This document shows, piece after piece, positions 34,227-46,378 of a stretch of DNA of 64,000 nucleotides (positions are counted from its first letter, which is position 1; every line of letters starts with the position of its first letter). Source of the stretch: Miscanthus floridulus (taxonomy: Eukaryota > Streptophyta > Magnoliopsida > Poales > Poaceae); the NCBI RefSeq assembly GCF_019320115.1, contig NC_089587.1, forward strand, positions 107,371,158 to 107,435,157, in the 5' to 3' direction. The notes beneath the pieces are model-generated. The model was not told the DNA's origin. It saw only the letters and a list, made by a program, of their open reading frames with translations, and searched no databases. A program made the position numbers and the translations under genes.

Positions 34227-34794
34227 GGTGCGTTTGGTTTGAGGACAATGATAGATAGGATATGACCATCCATGGATTTCTGGATATGGTTATCCATACT
34301 TGTTGTTTGGTTGGATGGATGGGACGGGCTATTTTTTTGTTTGGTTAGATGGATATTTGTCGGATGAGATGAAACGGGACACGTCATTTTCCTATTTTAT
34401 TGGATGGATGAGGATGGATAGGATGATGATGTCATGCGGGACCCACTTGTCATTTATTTAATTTTAACCAAAATATAATCATGTGAGATTTTGTTTTGTA
34501 GATTTAATTGCAACGAATACAACTATGTAATCATATCATAAATCAGATAAACGGTTTAGTAGATAAAATCGTTTGAAGGTTGTTTGCATTCATTAATTAC
34601 TGTTTCCACGTCAGCGGCAGCCAAGCCATCCAAATTGGATGAGTAAAACCGGTGGATTTTTTGTGTCGCTCTAGCATCTCATGAGAATATTCACTCTTGT
34701 GGATATCCCTGTCCAATTTATCTATGCAACCAAACACTGCATATCCATAGATGGTCACATCCCATCCATGGATATCCACCCAATCAAACGCACC
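34227..34794. mobile_element. MITE with GGTGCGTTTG ends, 568 bp
   Basis: Terminal inverted repeats are GGTGCGTTTGGTT at the left and AATCAAACGCACC at the right. Inner parts also pair, such as ATCCATGGATTTC with GGATATCCAC. No clear target duplication is seen, so the superfamily is not assigned. It has no coding capacity. Confidence 0.65.
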
Positions 34795-36000
34795 ATCAAC
34801 CGCCACATCTTCCCTAAGTCTAGTAGTTATTGAGAAGACTTGGCATCCTGTCCGTGCCTTCTAGTTGCTTATAGGCTCCAAAGCTTCGTCTTTGGCTCTT
34901 CACCGATTCACTTGGACCTTTGCACCCCAAAGGTTCCTCATTCGGAATCCAACTTTGAGCATTCTGAAAGGTCCATGAGCACCTAAGAGGGCGACGATGA
35001 ATTGGGTGTCTATTTCAAAACCTAAAACTTAGGGCTCAAATTACCACAAACTACTCTAACATGATGTGCACTTAAGATTTTTCTAGTGTGCTCTTATCTT
35101 ACCCTCAACCCACAAAAGAGTTTAACAGCCTAAAGTGAATCATAACAACTAGCTTGTAGCTAATCTAGGAAGGTAAAGATCACACAAGCAAAGTATGTGC
35201 GGAAGCAATAAACATTGTAAGTAAAGAGCTTGAGTAAGAGAGGGCAAACTCCCGAAAATGCGGTGATATATTCCATGATATCAGTTGCCAAAACGTTGCT
35301 TCTCCATACCAAAAATAGAAGGTCACCGCCTCCAAGGTCACCAAACCTTCACTCAAAGGTCACGAAGACCATCAAGCGCTCTGAATCGTTGAGTTCTCAA
35401 GTTCTAGGGACTAACTCTCACAAGGATGCAATGTACTGTCTATCCTAGCCTTGAATGTGATATAGCGTAGTTACTCCCATATGTATCTCAAGATTTAGAG
35501 TGTATATGGCCCCATAAAATGTATATATACAGAATATATGATCATACTAGATCATCTGGGATAGTATGTATGCCAAGTATGCCAGTATACGTAGAGTATG
35601 TGGTTATACTTATTTTATATACTACTACGATGATAACAATGTACTAAAAAAAGTATGGTTTCCTTTAAATTTTTTCACGTGGTAAGATTTGGAGTATCTT
35701 AAAATGTGTATATATACATACTTAAAATAATGAATGACTATTTAAACTGGTAAATGAGTATGCACCTATTTGTAAGATGATTTATCGAAGATGGGAGTAG
35801 TTGCACCCGTGAGTTGGAAAAAATAGAGTTTTTTCTACTTTACATGGCAAGTTTTTTTTTCCCCCTCCAGTTTGTAGACATCCTGAATTCCATTTCATTA
35901 CTAAAGCAGCAAACTACAAAGTTCGCATCACGAACTACTGTGTCGTTCATTTAACCCCAAACTAGTCATTTGGAATGTATCGGGCCGTACCCAGCACTCC
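34795..36000. other. Intergenic stretch, dispersed-repeat-like
   Basis: The part near 34970-35460 has the look of a truncated dispersed grass repeat, but without ends or coding motifs to name it. The rest is AT-rich with nothing recognised. Confidence 0.3.
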
Positions 36001-38900
36001 GCGCATCTTCTAGTACTGTACTCTACATCACACTACTGATAATTTGTCATCAAAACTGACACGAACACTTTGCCAGAATGCAAGTACACACACTACACTA
36101 GCGTGGCATTGTGTTTTGAAATCATTTTATGCTAGTTCTTGGGTCTCCTTAAGTGCAAATTCAAACGAAATAAAAGAAGCAGAACACTTGATCAGAGAAA
36201 GCATGATTGGTTTCTCCAATCCAATGTATGAAACATTACTAGAGCCCATGCTTCCTTAGGAGATGAACCTCTCGTACTGAAGGAAGAACAAGCTGAAGAA
36301 AAAGCCAGTACCCAAAACTATACGGAGATATCAGAATTTCCAAATCGAGTGAGAAAGCTACACATGCCCTGACACAGTGACACGCGCAAGCCAGGGTCTG
36401 CAGCCCTGCCGGAGCATTTTGCTTGCAACACGTACGGTAAAATTTAGCATCTCTGAAACATGCATGCTGGACCAACTGCAATCGTACTGAAAAGGATCCA
36501 AAGCCGCCTCCAATTATACGTGTTAACACTGCCGATCGAGTTACTCCTGATTAAAAAGAAAACACTGCCGAGTTAGGCCATGCGTACATCTGCAGCATGA
36601 AAAGGAGAGCTGAGATGTTGCAGTGATGACGCGGTGCTCGTACTGCAAGCTTAAATATGCAGTGCAATAGTCCATAGCGTTTGCTCTTCGTTTAACGTGA
36701 GTGCTCGTGTGTTTTCGACTGATTAGTCTCCTCATAGATGTTCATAGTGGCATAGGTGAGTGCTCGTATGGTATGCATATATCCGTGTTTGTATTATGGT
36801 TCACACAAAAAATGCAATCTTAATGTTATTAGAAGCTCTACAGATGCCACGCGTTAATCCTCTTGAGACCTCATAAATAGAAAAAAACGAAGCAATACTA
36901 CAAATTTTCATAAAAAATTAAAAGATATGATCATCAATTTGGTATAATCTAATCAACATTAATAGTAATAGCTATCAAACCTATTCTATTTTTTCTATTA
37001 TTATGAAAAATGATAAAAGCTAACACCTTACATCTAAATCATATTCACCTATGCCACTATGAAACATAATTTAAATTAACTTTGTAGATTTACGTCTAAA
37101 CTACTCACCTATGCAATTATGGAACACAATATAAAGTGCCTCAAAATATATATCAAAATTACCTCACTCTATCATTATGAAATATAATCTACTCACGAAG
37201 TGTTAAATTAGAAGCATTACGCCATACTTGTATTAATTCATAGTACGTATTACTATACTTTTTACAAAAAAAAAAACTACTACACTATTTTATAATAAAA
37301 TTCAATATCTTGATCATTTGAGGAGTTAGCACATACCATTGTTGGCTACAACATCTCTAGTATTGGAGTTTCTTGCAACAAACAATGATTATTAGGTTTT
37401 TGAAAATAGGAGTTTTTATGTGCAAATTATGCTCAGATGCTGAAGATAAATGGGTTGGCACGACTAGGTCATGCCATATACCAATAGTAAAAATACTTTG
37501 CATGTCGATGATGTCTAATTTTCCTGTTGTTGGTTGGCGCTGATAGAGGTAGATTTCTAGACCCGTCGGTTTTTAATTTTCCAGTCGGCTATGTACCGGC
37601 AAAGAAATTATTTATGACTGTTGGCGCTATATTTTCAAATTCTTATGGTCTTGTATTTCAAGATGGAGGGAGTAGATTATTCTAATAAAACAAACTACAC
37701 ATGTCAATTTCATAAAAGGCTAATGCGTAATGTAAATGGTGGAGAATACAATCTTGGTGCGAACAGAGCGTAACTCACCTAATTAGGTTTCTTGTGGTAG
37801 AACCTATTCACTCGGATTTAAGTTCTTGACTTAACACGAGAGTTCGCACTTTTCTGAGTTTACTCTAGGATTTAATGGTACTATGCGGTTACTCGATAGC
37901 GAGATGTCGTCTATGGTGATTCCGCCAATCTCAAGAACTACTGGTCTAATCATTTTAGAAGTGCTCATAGGGGTAAGTGGGTTCATAGGGATGAGTGTGT
38001 GTGCATATATGAGCATCTACTTCTGTACTATGTTTAAAAACATTCAAGCTTAGTTTGAAAACTTCTCGTAATAAGGTGTTGAGAGTTGCCAAGATTCCTT
38101 AGTGTCCTTGTTAGAGCCCTCTCAAGGGTGAAGAACCAATTTGGTAACTACTAGGGTCTTCCAACAGATGATGTTGGGTCTCTGAATTCACCTCATGCGC
38201 TTGCTCCCCCACTGTATTCGCGAATGGTAGGACATCGCCGCTCTAGCATGAACTACTTCCCGTGTACAGATCATATGGACCTTAAACTAGGACCACTGAA
38301 CTTACAAAGCACTCATGGTACGGTGTATCTGGTCTGTCTTACATATCTGGCGAAATCTAAGACCTCGAGATGATAAACTAGCTAAATATACGTTTTGCCG
38401 AGTTTAAGCTTAATTAAGAGCCTACAAATGGCAGAGCAATAAGGTATAGTTTCTCTCTGTTCCCCACGTACTGCCGTAGGCAGGTTTAAGTTAGCAAGTG
38501 GGAAGCTAGGCTGACGAGCATCTGATCAGATACTTATCATCTCATTATTATATAGAGACAACCTACTAAGTGGCGAGCATCTGATCGACAGGAAGAGATG
38601 AACAACAATCTTCCTTTACATCGTAGCAGCAATATAGTAATGCATAGTCGCTGGACGTCACCTGCACAAGCACAACGCATATATTCTTCAGTGCCCATCA
38701 CGTGAAAGCAAATACCATACCGCGAAGCAACAATCGATCCGATCCATCGATCCGTCCGCGAAATGATAACAGCTTTTAACTTGCGCTTACTAGCTTGTTG
38801 CATGCAATTTCTTCCTGGTTCAGAGGTCGCTAGTCGCTGCTGCTACTAGTGCTAGCTAGCGAGCAGAGAGCAGCTAGCTAGCGAGCTTTCTGCAGAACAT
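36001..38900. other. Intergenic stretch without recognised gene
   Basis: Open frames are short and show no known motif on either strand. The segment near 37860-38045, with GTGTGTGTGCATATATGAGC and GTACTATGTTTAAAAA, looks like the end of a dispersed repeat. Nothing else is supported. Confidence 0.35.
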
Positions 38901-40650
38901 TTCGCATCACAAATCATGGGCGATTCATTTCAGATCGCTGATACAGATATCTCAGGAGTAGTCAGGAGGGCCGTCGTTCCGTTCGCCGTCGTCAATGCCT
39001 GCCGGCCGGCCCGTCGTAGAGCTAGAGTAGTGGCAGCAGTGGCGCTACAGTGCTACCAGTACCGCCGCCCCCACACGCTGCAGGCACAGACAAGGGCAGT
39101 CATACTTTCTGCCTATCTTTCAGTGCTATTAGACGGTACGGAGCGAGACAGACAAACGGAGAGAGAGAGGAAGGAGAGGTGTGTGTGTCGTCCGCGGATG
39201 AGGGAGAGAGGGTGGGCCAGAAAAGTGAGTGTGAGTGGGGACTGGGGAGCTTGGCAGGGCACTGAAAACCATGCGTCCACATCTGCTTCCTTGCCCATTT
39301 ATTATTACATCGTCTGCAGCAACGCTTCATCGTCTCTGGGCAAGGGCAAGGGTCGGGTCGGGTCGGGTCGTGTGTGTGCCGGCGTGTTGTTTTGGACTAC
39401 ACGTCCCATTGCTGACCCTGAGCTGCAACAGTGCGCTTCGTGCTCGCAGAGTCGCAGCAGACCTCACCTCATCGGGCTCTCCTTGTGAGCATTTTGCACC
39501 TCAGTGCCCGGCAACTTCACTCGCTGCCTTCCGCTTGAGTTGTTTTAATAGCGCTGTTTGTCGATGTTTTAGTTATCCGCATAGACTTGACTCTGAGCAT
39601 CATACGATTTTTTAGAGACTCCAACAAGAAGTATGATTTTCTAAATTTTTTAGATCTCTATAAACAACATATTAGCATGATTTATGACTACAAATCTATT
39701 TAGTAGAAGAATATGCAGCATAAACAACAGAAAATATATGAGCCTAGAGTTATATATATTTACAAGATGTGGCATCATAAATCATACTAATATTTTGTTT
39801 ATAGAGATTTAAAAGTTTTAAATAATCATACTTCTTACTGGGGTCTTTAAAAACTTCAGCAAGATTTTGTGAATTTCAGTAATTTGGGATGGCAAAAAAA
39901 AATTCAATACCAAAATTGAAAACCCTGTAGGTGAGTACATGCAACACAATGCAAAGCACTAAAACATAATTACCAAACGCAACTTATCTCATGTTGACGC
40001 TAGTTTGAATTATATTGGGTCTAATGCAAACAATCAACGACATAATATCCCGTTTGCTTAGAGGAATTTTGGAGGAATCTGAAGGAATTTGTGAGAGAAA
40101 AACACTGTTCCAGATGAAAAAATAAACGGATCAAGCTAGATTTAAGGACACGCGAACGGAGCCATACCTGCTGTCTCTCAAGCCTCCTAGGATACACACC
40201 AAACTTCATTCCTTCCAAGCATTGTAAACCTCCTTTTACGTTCTCACCTTTCTGTCGATGAACTCATGATCTCTTATTACTATCTAGCTATGTACCCTTT
40301 GACACAGTGGCGAACATAGGGTTTGTTTGCTTCATGGCCTCTGGGCAAGCTCTCTACCGGGTATCAATTCTAGCCCCAGATGTCTAGAATCAAACACCTA
40401 GGGTGACACCTGTGTGAGGCAAGTTTTCCTGGGAGCAAACCAAACAACCCCATAGCGCTTAGTCATTCGAGCGAGGGCTCGTTTCTTTTCTTCTTTTTCC
40501 CATTTGTTTTGCTCCCTTTACTTTCTAATAATGGAGTTCCAGTAGTGAGGATTGGAGCTCCCAGCTCCCGGAAAAGTTAAATCTGCCTCTAAGAACATGT
40601 GCTCTCATCCCAAACACCGTCTGATTGTGTATTGGAATGATTGTCCATCA
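38901..40650. other. GC-rich island and flanking intergenic DNA
   Basis: 38916-39500 is GC-rich with GA- and CT-rich tracts and a short GGGTC repeat at about 39352-39369. It has the look of a promoter or leader region, but no convincing coding frame follows on either strand. 39600-40650 is AT-rich with nothing recognised. Confidence 0.3.
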
Positions 40651-40656
40651 TGAGAT

Positions 40657-40738
40657 ATGCACTCATCCCCATACATATGCAATGGTGCCGGGACAGGAGC
40701 ACTCATCCCCATACATATCCAATGGTGCAGACAGGAGC
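40657..40738. repeat. Tandem duplication of about 40 bp
   Basis: GCACTCATCCCCATACATAT occurs twice, at about 40658 and 40698, each followed by a CAATGGTGC segment. Confidence 0.65.
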
Positions 40739-41285
40739 ATTGCCCTTAGGATAGTTTTCCACACCCTTGGCACCTCCCACTCCTCCAACCATCTACCTAG
40801 GCGGTAGCTATACACCCAGTCTCTTAGCCCCAATAAAATTTTCCCTTCTTTTAAAAGAATGTCCAAAAACACTTTCCAAAACTGAGAAGTCCTTCTACAA
40901 ACTAAATGGTACCTTCTCGCAAAAAAAAAGAACTAAAAGCTTTTTTGAATGCACTTGTATCTATCTCAATTCATGTGTTGAAATTGATTATGGGTAAAAA
41001 TTAGTTAATTTTTATCTCAATTCACTTCAACATATGTAGATTGAAATGTAGATTGAAATGAATACGAATGCATTCAAACAAGTGCTAAGTGGATTAAACG
41101 TCAGGGAAAAGGTAGACCATTGTGTTGAGGTCAGCTGACACTTCTTTTTTTTTTTTTTTTGCAAAATCAGTGAGAAATCACCTTTCCATGCAATAGTCTA
41201 CAACGGTAAAGAACCGTCCCCAACCCCAAACACACACACAAATGCAACGGTGAATACCCTGGACATGGTCCTTAGCTTAACTGTC
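40739..41285. other. Intergenic stretch with a MITE-like inverted repeat
   Basis: Around 40945-41095, GAATGCACTTGTATCTATCTC and its partial inverse ending GAATGCATTC frame about 150 bases. This resembles one dispersed MITE type that is also seen at 49148. No gene is recognised. Confidence 0.35.
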
Positions 41286-41400
41286 ATGTTCGTTTGGCTG
41301 ATAAATCATGGCTGAAAGTACTGTTGGTTGATTTATTATGAGAGAAAAATAATGTTCGTTGACTGAAAAAGTATGGCTTATAAGCTAAGCGAACAGGGCG
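41286..41400. mobile_element. Short hAT-like MITE of the CCTGTTCG family
   Basis: Starts ATGTTCGTTTGGCTGATAAA and ends TAAGCTAAGCGAACAGGGCG, with GAGAGAAAAATAATGTTCG in the middle. Confidence 0.65.
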
Positions 41401-41864
41401 AACATTTAAACTATGCCTTTTCCCCCCTTGCCTCTTCATTGCTGCCAGAGTGTAACCAGCAGAAACAAATTGTAAAACCGGTAGTAATACAATGAGCCTG
41501 TTCGCTGGTGGGTAAAAACTGTTCTAGCGTAACTGCATCTGTCAATATGTTAGTTAGCTTAGCTGAAACGATTACAAGTGACAAGAGCTGCCATGCCATG
41601 CATCCTTTCTCGGTTCCGACAGCAGCAGCTGCCGAAATGCTCCTGAATCCGAATCGATCGAACAAATGTTATTGTAAGAAACTCCAACAGCAAGCAAACA
41701 AGCGAAAGATTCCATGCACGTCGTAATTAGATTCAACTTGCGCCCCAGCATGACTCCCGGCGTGAGAGTCTAGACTAGCACTGATCCCATCAACACATCT
41801 AATCACACCACCAAGCAGCTGCTACCACATCCATCAGTTCATGGCCTAGCTCGTCCATGGCAGC
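41401..41864. other. Intergenic stretch without recognised feature
   Basis: No gene or repeat family is recognised between the two MITEs. Confidence 0.4.
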
Positions 41865-42589
41865 TAGGGATGAAAACGGTTGGAAACTGTCGAAAAATCT
41901 CTCAACCGTTTTCTATTTTTATATTTGAATACAAAAACAAAAGCAAAAACGATAAAACCGGACAAAAAACGAACACAAACTTACGGAATATCGAGAATTT
42001 CAAAAACAAACTAATTCAAGCGAAATTATGTCGAACACGGTCGGTATACGAAAAATCAATACGAAATATTGACCTGTTGGACCAAGTACATAATAATTAA
42101 CAAGTAAATAATAATTAAAAAGTTCTACAATTTTCTTAAAAAGTATCTCCATTCGATATGGTTTTTCTAAGCAACAAGCGTTTGTACGTAATTTAATATA
42201 TTATTGAAACTTTATTTATTTTTTTGAACATCTTAAGGACCTCAAATAAAAAAACTAGAAACTTGAAAATTGTAGATCTCGTCGAGAGCTACAATTTTCA
42301 AATAAAAATCATCTTCATTCGAGATCACATGAAAAAGATATAATGTTTCTAATGTTGGACTTCTAGTGGGCCAAATTTGGTTTAAACCGAATTTCGAATT
42401 CGGGATATTCCGAATTAAAAGTAGAAAACGGCCGACAAAATGTCTAAACCGTTTTCGTTCCGATTTCGAATTTGGTGTCTCAAATTTTGAACCGAATTCG
42501 AATTTGTTCGAAAATACGAATTCAATTGGATTAAACATAGAAAACGATGCGGTTCGATACGTGATATTTCCGTAACGTTTTCATCCCTG
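41865..42589. mobile_element. hAT-type MITE next to the IDD gene, 725 bp
   Basis: Ends are TAGGGATGAAAACGG and GTTTTCATCCCTG. The 8-bp flanks ATGGCAGC (left) and GTGGCAGC (right) differ at one base, fitting a hAT target duplication. The interior is AT-rich with palindromic GAATTCG-type motifs and no gene. It ends 100 bases past the IDD stop codon, so it may lie in that gene's 3' UTR. Confidence 0.75.
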
Positions 42590-42688
42590 GTGGCAGCTAG
42601 CTAGTCAGAAAGGAGCGGGCGAGCTGAAGGAGGAAAATTAAGAATGTTGCATGCATGACGTACGTCGTACGAGATGGTCCGCCGGCCG

Positions 42689-45411
42689 CTAGTTGATGTC
42701 CATCATCCTAGCATGGCTCGGCGCGTCGTCGGCGTTGAGCTGCCGGTGGTGGTGGTGGTGGCGGTACGGGTCGTCGTCCACCTCGGCGTCGCCGCCCTCG
42801 GTGACGACGGAGGAGACGTAGCTGGCCACCTCGGAGCTCATGGGGCCGCCGGTGCCGGCCGTCGCCCGCGCCCGGAACTTGCAGCGGCAGCTGTAGCAGG
42901 TGACCTGCAGCAGCGTGGCGTCCACCTGCCGCACGGCGTGGTCCCGGAGCGCGTGCGCGCGGCCCAGCTCCGCCTGCGCCTGCTGCCGCATGCGGCGGGC
43001 GGTCGCCAGCTCCTGCTCGGCCAGCTCCCCCTGCCGCCGCGCCTGCGCCCGGGCATCGTCGGCCACCGCCTTCTCCGCCATCGCCAGCCGCAGCTGCTCC
43101 CGGGCCTCCTCCTTCAGCCTCGCCGCCGCCGCCGCTGCTGCCGGCGCCGACGTCTCGCTGTCGTCGTCGTGGTCGTTGTCGCGCGCGCCGCCGAACCCGA
43201 TCGACAGCTGCAGCCGCATCGGGTTGGCGCCCAGGCCCAGCTGGGGAACATGTACCGCAGGCGAATGCGGCCACCTGACGGCGGCGGCTGCGGGAGCAGT
43301 GCCTCCTCCCCCCTCGTAGTAGCTGCCGCTGCCGCGCGGCGGCATGAGCTGCAGCTCCAGGTTGTGGACGCCACCACCAGCACCAGGGCGCTCGTACTGC
43401 GGCGTCGGAGGCGACAGCGCCGCGTCGAACCTGTGGAACGTCGCGGCGGCCGTGGGGCTCGCCATTGCCGGGCCAGCCGGCCAGCAGGCGACCTGCTGGT
43501 GCTGGCTCACCCCGAACTCGCCACCGCTTGGTGGGCTCGCGCTGGACGCCGTCCGTGACAACGCCGCCGCCGCGGCGGCGGAGGCGGAGGCGTGCAGCTG
43601 ACGCTGCTGCTGCGACGTGGAGGCAGCAGCTGCCGCCACGCCGAACCCGGCACCGCCGCCGCCGACACCACTAGCCGGGGACGACGACGTCTCGGCCCGC
43701 GGCCGGCCGGCGTTGCACGTGTCCTGGTGCTCGATAAAGCTCTCCACCCTGTAAAAACGACGCATCATATGACACCACGTTGCTGCTGCAGTGCTGCTTA
43801 GTGCTTACATACAGACAGGACCCCAAAAGCATAAGCAATGGTTGTATTGTATGTGTGTGCGAGGTGGTGAGCGGCCGAGGGTTACGGTGATGCCCTCATC
43901 AGCTTCTCAAGAGCCTGTGCAATGTGCATCTGCTGCTGGGGAGTGAAGGGGGTTTCCAACCAAGGCCAAGCAAGGGTTTGATGGGATCCGACTTGCAAGC
44001 GCTGGGCGCCAGCCAAGGACAAGGGTGCGTGACCGGCCGAGAGAAGCCAAGGGGGCGATCAGGGGCTGGCTGTGCCCGTGCGAGTGCGATCTCTCTGTCA
44101 GGCGCGAGCTTTGGGGCCGTTTGGTTGGTTCATGGATGGGCAGGCATTCAATGGCGATGGCCGATGGCAATGGCAGTATGGCACGGCATGGCAGCAGCAG
44201 CAATTGCGAAAAGCAACAGGCTTGTACGTGTACGCGACTGCACGTACACTGATACAGGCAGCCAGCGCTGGCACCTGCTGCCCTCGGGAATTGTGCCTGT
44301 CCCTTCCCTACCGTAGTCTCTCTCTCCTCCCTCTCCGTTCTCTCTCTCCTCTCCCTCCGTCTTGACGGACGCCAAAAAGGAGAGAGGGTGAGAGACGGAG
44401 CAGCTGCAGCAGCAACAGCAAGGAGACGAACGATAAAAGTGCAGTAGATAGATAGATGCCTGGAAAGACAATTTCTCCCAAAAATCATCACTCCTTTCTG
44501 GAGCCCGGCCCTCATTCTTCTGCCAAATCTTTGCAAGGGAAAAGAGATATGGGGCTAATTGCTGGATTATCTTCTGGCGTCGGCTAATTAGTGGTACAGG
44601 TAGACTAATAAACAGAATTAATTAAGGGGAGCTAGAGGAGCCTAGAAATAGTAAAATCAGCAGCTAGCTAGCTCGATGACTCGATCACATACCGGGAGAA
44701 GACGCGGCCGCAGTCGCAGGTATGGCCGCGGGTGCCGCAGGTCTTGAGGTGGGCCTTGTAGTCGGAGTGCACGGCGTAGGCCTTGGAGCAGCGGGCGCAG
44801 GCCCACTGCCGGTGGCCGCTGTGCTTCCGCCGGAAGTGCTTCTTGATGCCGACGAGGTCGCCCAGCGCGTGCGACGGGTCGTGGTGCAGGCAGCTCGGCT
44901 CCGGGCACACGAACACGCGCTTCCGCGCCGCCTCCCCGGCCTCCCGCTTCAGCAGCTTCCACGGCACCTTGTGCCGCCGCCGGTGCATCTGCAGGTTCTG
45001 GTCGCGCTGGAACCCCTGCCCGCAGATCTCGCACACGTACCGGTCCGACTCCAGCAGCGTCCGCGGCGACAGCGACACCACCTCCGCGTCGGGGTCTGCT
45101 CCATGCCCATGTCCATGTCCATCCATGGCGACGTCGCGCGCCCGCGCGCCATTGTGGAGTCACCCAAGATTAGAGTAAATTTTAAAAAAGAAAGCTTCTT
45201 TCTTTCTTTATATATTACGTCGCGTGTAATTGGATGCATGTTCCCTGAGACAGGCGGGCAGGCGCTTACCAGGAGTGCCGGCGGGACGCCGCTTCTTCTT
45301 GGCGCCGGCGGCGCTCGTCGTGGCGATCTGCAGAGACCGGAACGGCTCCGGTGGCGCGGCCCCCGCCTCGGGAGGCGGGAAGGCCGTCGTCGGTGCGCAA
45401 GAACTCAACAT
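42689..45411 (-). CDS. IDD-family C2H2 zinc-finger transcription factor, SGR5/LPA1-like
   Basis: Three exons, 45411-45270, 45095-44693 and 43748-42689, sum to 1605 bases and 534 residues, with GT-AG introns of 174 and 944 bp. A basic NLS-like KKKRR lies at residues 38-42. The INDETERMINATE domain has four zinc fingers: C2H2 at 69-89 (CEICGQGF), C2H2 at 111-139, C2HC at 147-167 (CARCSKAY) and C2HC at 174-193 ([17 protein letters not shown], split by intron 2). The C-terminal half is Ala-rich, then a coiled-coil segment ending [12 protein letters not shown]. That tail is typical of the IDD14/15/16 group: Arabidopsis SGR5 and rice LPA1, nuclear regulators of shoot gravitropism and of tiller and leaf angle. 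The exact orthologue cannot be named from sight. No defects are seen; it is the only intact host gene in the window. Confidence 0.93.
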
Positions 45412-45660
45412 GGTGGGGGTGGCGCCGCCGCGCTACACTGCCGTCACTTGTACCTCTCCTTCTTGCTAGATCAATCTTTGTTGGGTAACAAAATGCCACC
45501 CCAAACCAAATCAGTAAACCAAAGAATCGACTCTCTCTGTCCCTCTCCTGCAACCAAATCTCTCCGGCCGTGTTCTTCTTGCTAGCTCACGATGACAATT
45601 CAAAAGCCTGGAGCTGGAGGTCCGGCGATGGAAAATGGGCCAATGGAATTGTGTGGCATC

Positions 45661-45668
45661 TCTATATA
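45661..45668 (-). promoter_or_regulatory. Possible TATA box of the IDD gene
   Basis: The minus strand reads TTATATAG about 250 bases upstream of the start codon. That would place a leader of roughly 220 bases, a normal length. It is not verified by transcript data. Confidence 0.45.
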
Positions 45669-45837
45669 AGCTTGCGGAGGCCGGAGGGAGGTGGATCACT
45701 GATTCACTGGGATCACAGGGAGAGGTCCTCCCGGACCGGACCAGATGAGAGCGAGGACGGAGGAGAGTTGTGAATAAACAAAACAAAAGGGCCGGGGAGA
45801 GAGATGTGGGTACAGGGTACAGCTGGGAATGAATTAG

Positions 45838-45856
45838 AGAGAGAGAGAGAGAGAAA

Positions 45857-45887
<31 letters not shown>

Positions 45888-45898
45888 GAGAGAGAGTG
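45838..45898. repeat. (GA)n and 30-base G run upstream of the IDD gene
   Basis: A GA microsatellite is followed by about 30 consecutive G (45857-45886) and more GA, about 450 bases upstream of the IDD start codon. The G strand could form G-quadruplexes and the C strand an i-motif. Homopolymers of this length are also error-prone in assembly. Confidence 0.85.
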
Positions 45899-46267
45899 AG
45901 GGATGGAAAAGGTCTTTGGAGGAGCAGTGTTGTTTTTTCTGGCTTTGCTGCTACACAGACAACACCGAAGGGAGAGAGGGGAGGCAGCTTTCTACCAGCT
46001 TTAGGTTTCAGCAGCTTTCTTTAGGATTGCATCATGCAGGGAGGGTGTGTGTGTGAGGGGAGCTCCAGGAAGGAGATGAGTTGGTTGGTGTTTTATTGGG
46101 TTCCTGGGGTTAAATTTTTCTTTTGGATCTGGAATGGAAGCCAAAACTACAGCTGGTTGCAAGTTCTGGGCCTTCTGGATGTGATTTGCTTGGTTCCAAA
46201 TAATCTATTTTTCCATCTTTATATAAAAGAAAGGATTTTTGTAGGAGGGAGAGACTGGGTAGATTTT

Positions 46268-46378
46268 GGCCCTGTTCGGCTAGCCGAAAAAACGGCTAGC
46301 GCTGCTGATTTGTTGTGAGAGAAAAACACTGTTATTTCGCTGAAATGGTACGGCTGATAAGTTACATTGAACAGGGCC
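46268..46378. mobile_element. Short hAT-like MITE with GGCCCTGTTC ends
   Basis: Ends GGCCCTGTTCGG and GAACAGGGCC frame 111 bases with the family middle TTGTTGTGAGAGAAAAACAC. It has the best-preserved termini of the four copies in the window. Confidence 0.75.

Noticed and set aside
38916..39488. A 190-codon open frame in a GC-rich island.
   Set aside because: It is low-complexity, has no recognisable domain and overlaps GA-rich and GGGTC repeats. It looks more like a promoter or leader than a protein.
42674..43558. A long plus-strand frame opposite the last IDD exon.
   Set aside because: It is a product of the very high GC content of the true minus-strand exon.
43907..44536. A 209-codon minus-strand frame between IDD exons 2 and 3.
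   Set aside because: It lies wholly in intron 2 of the IDD gene, whose exon borders and zinc-finger continuity are clear. The frame has no domain.
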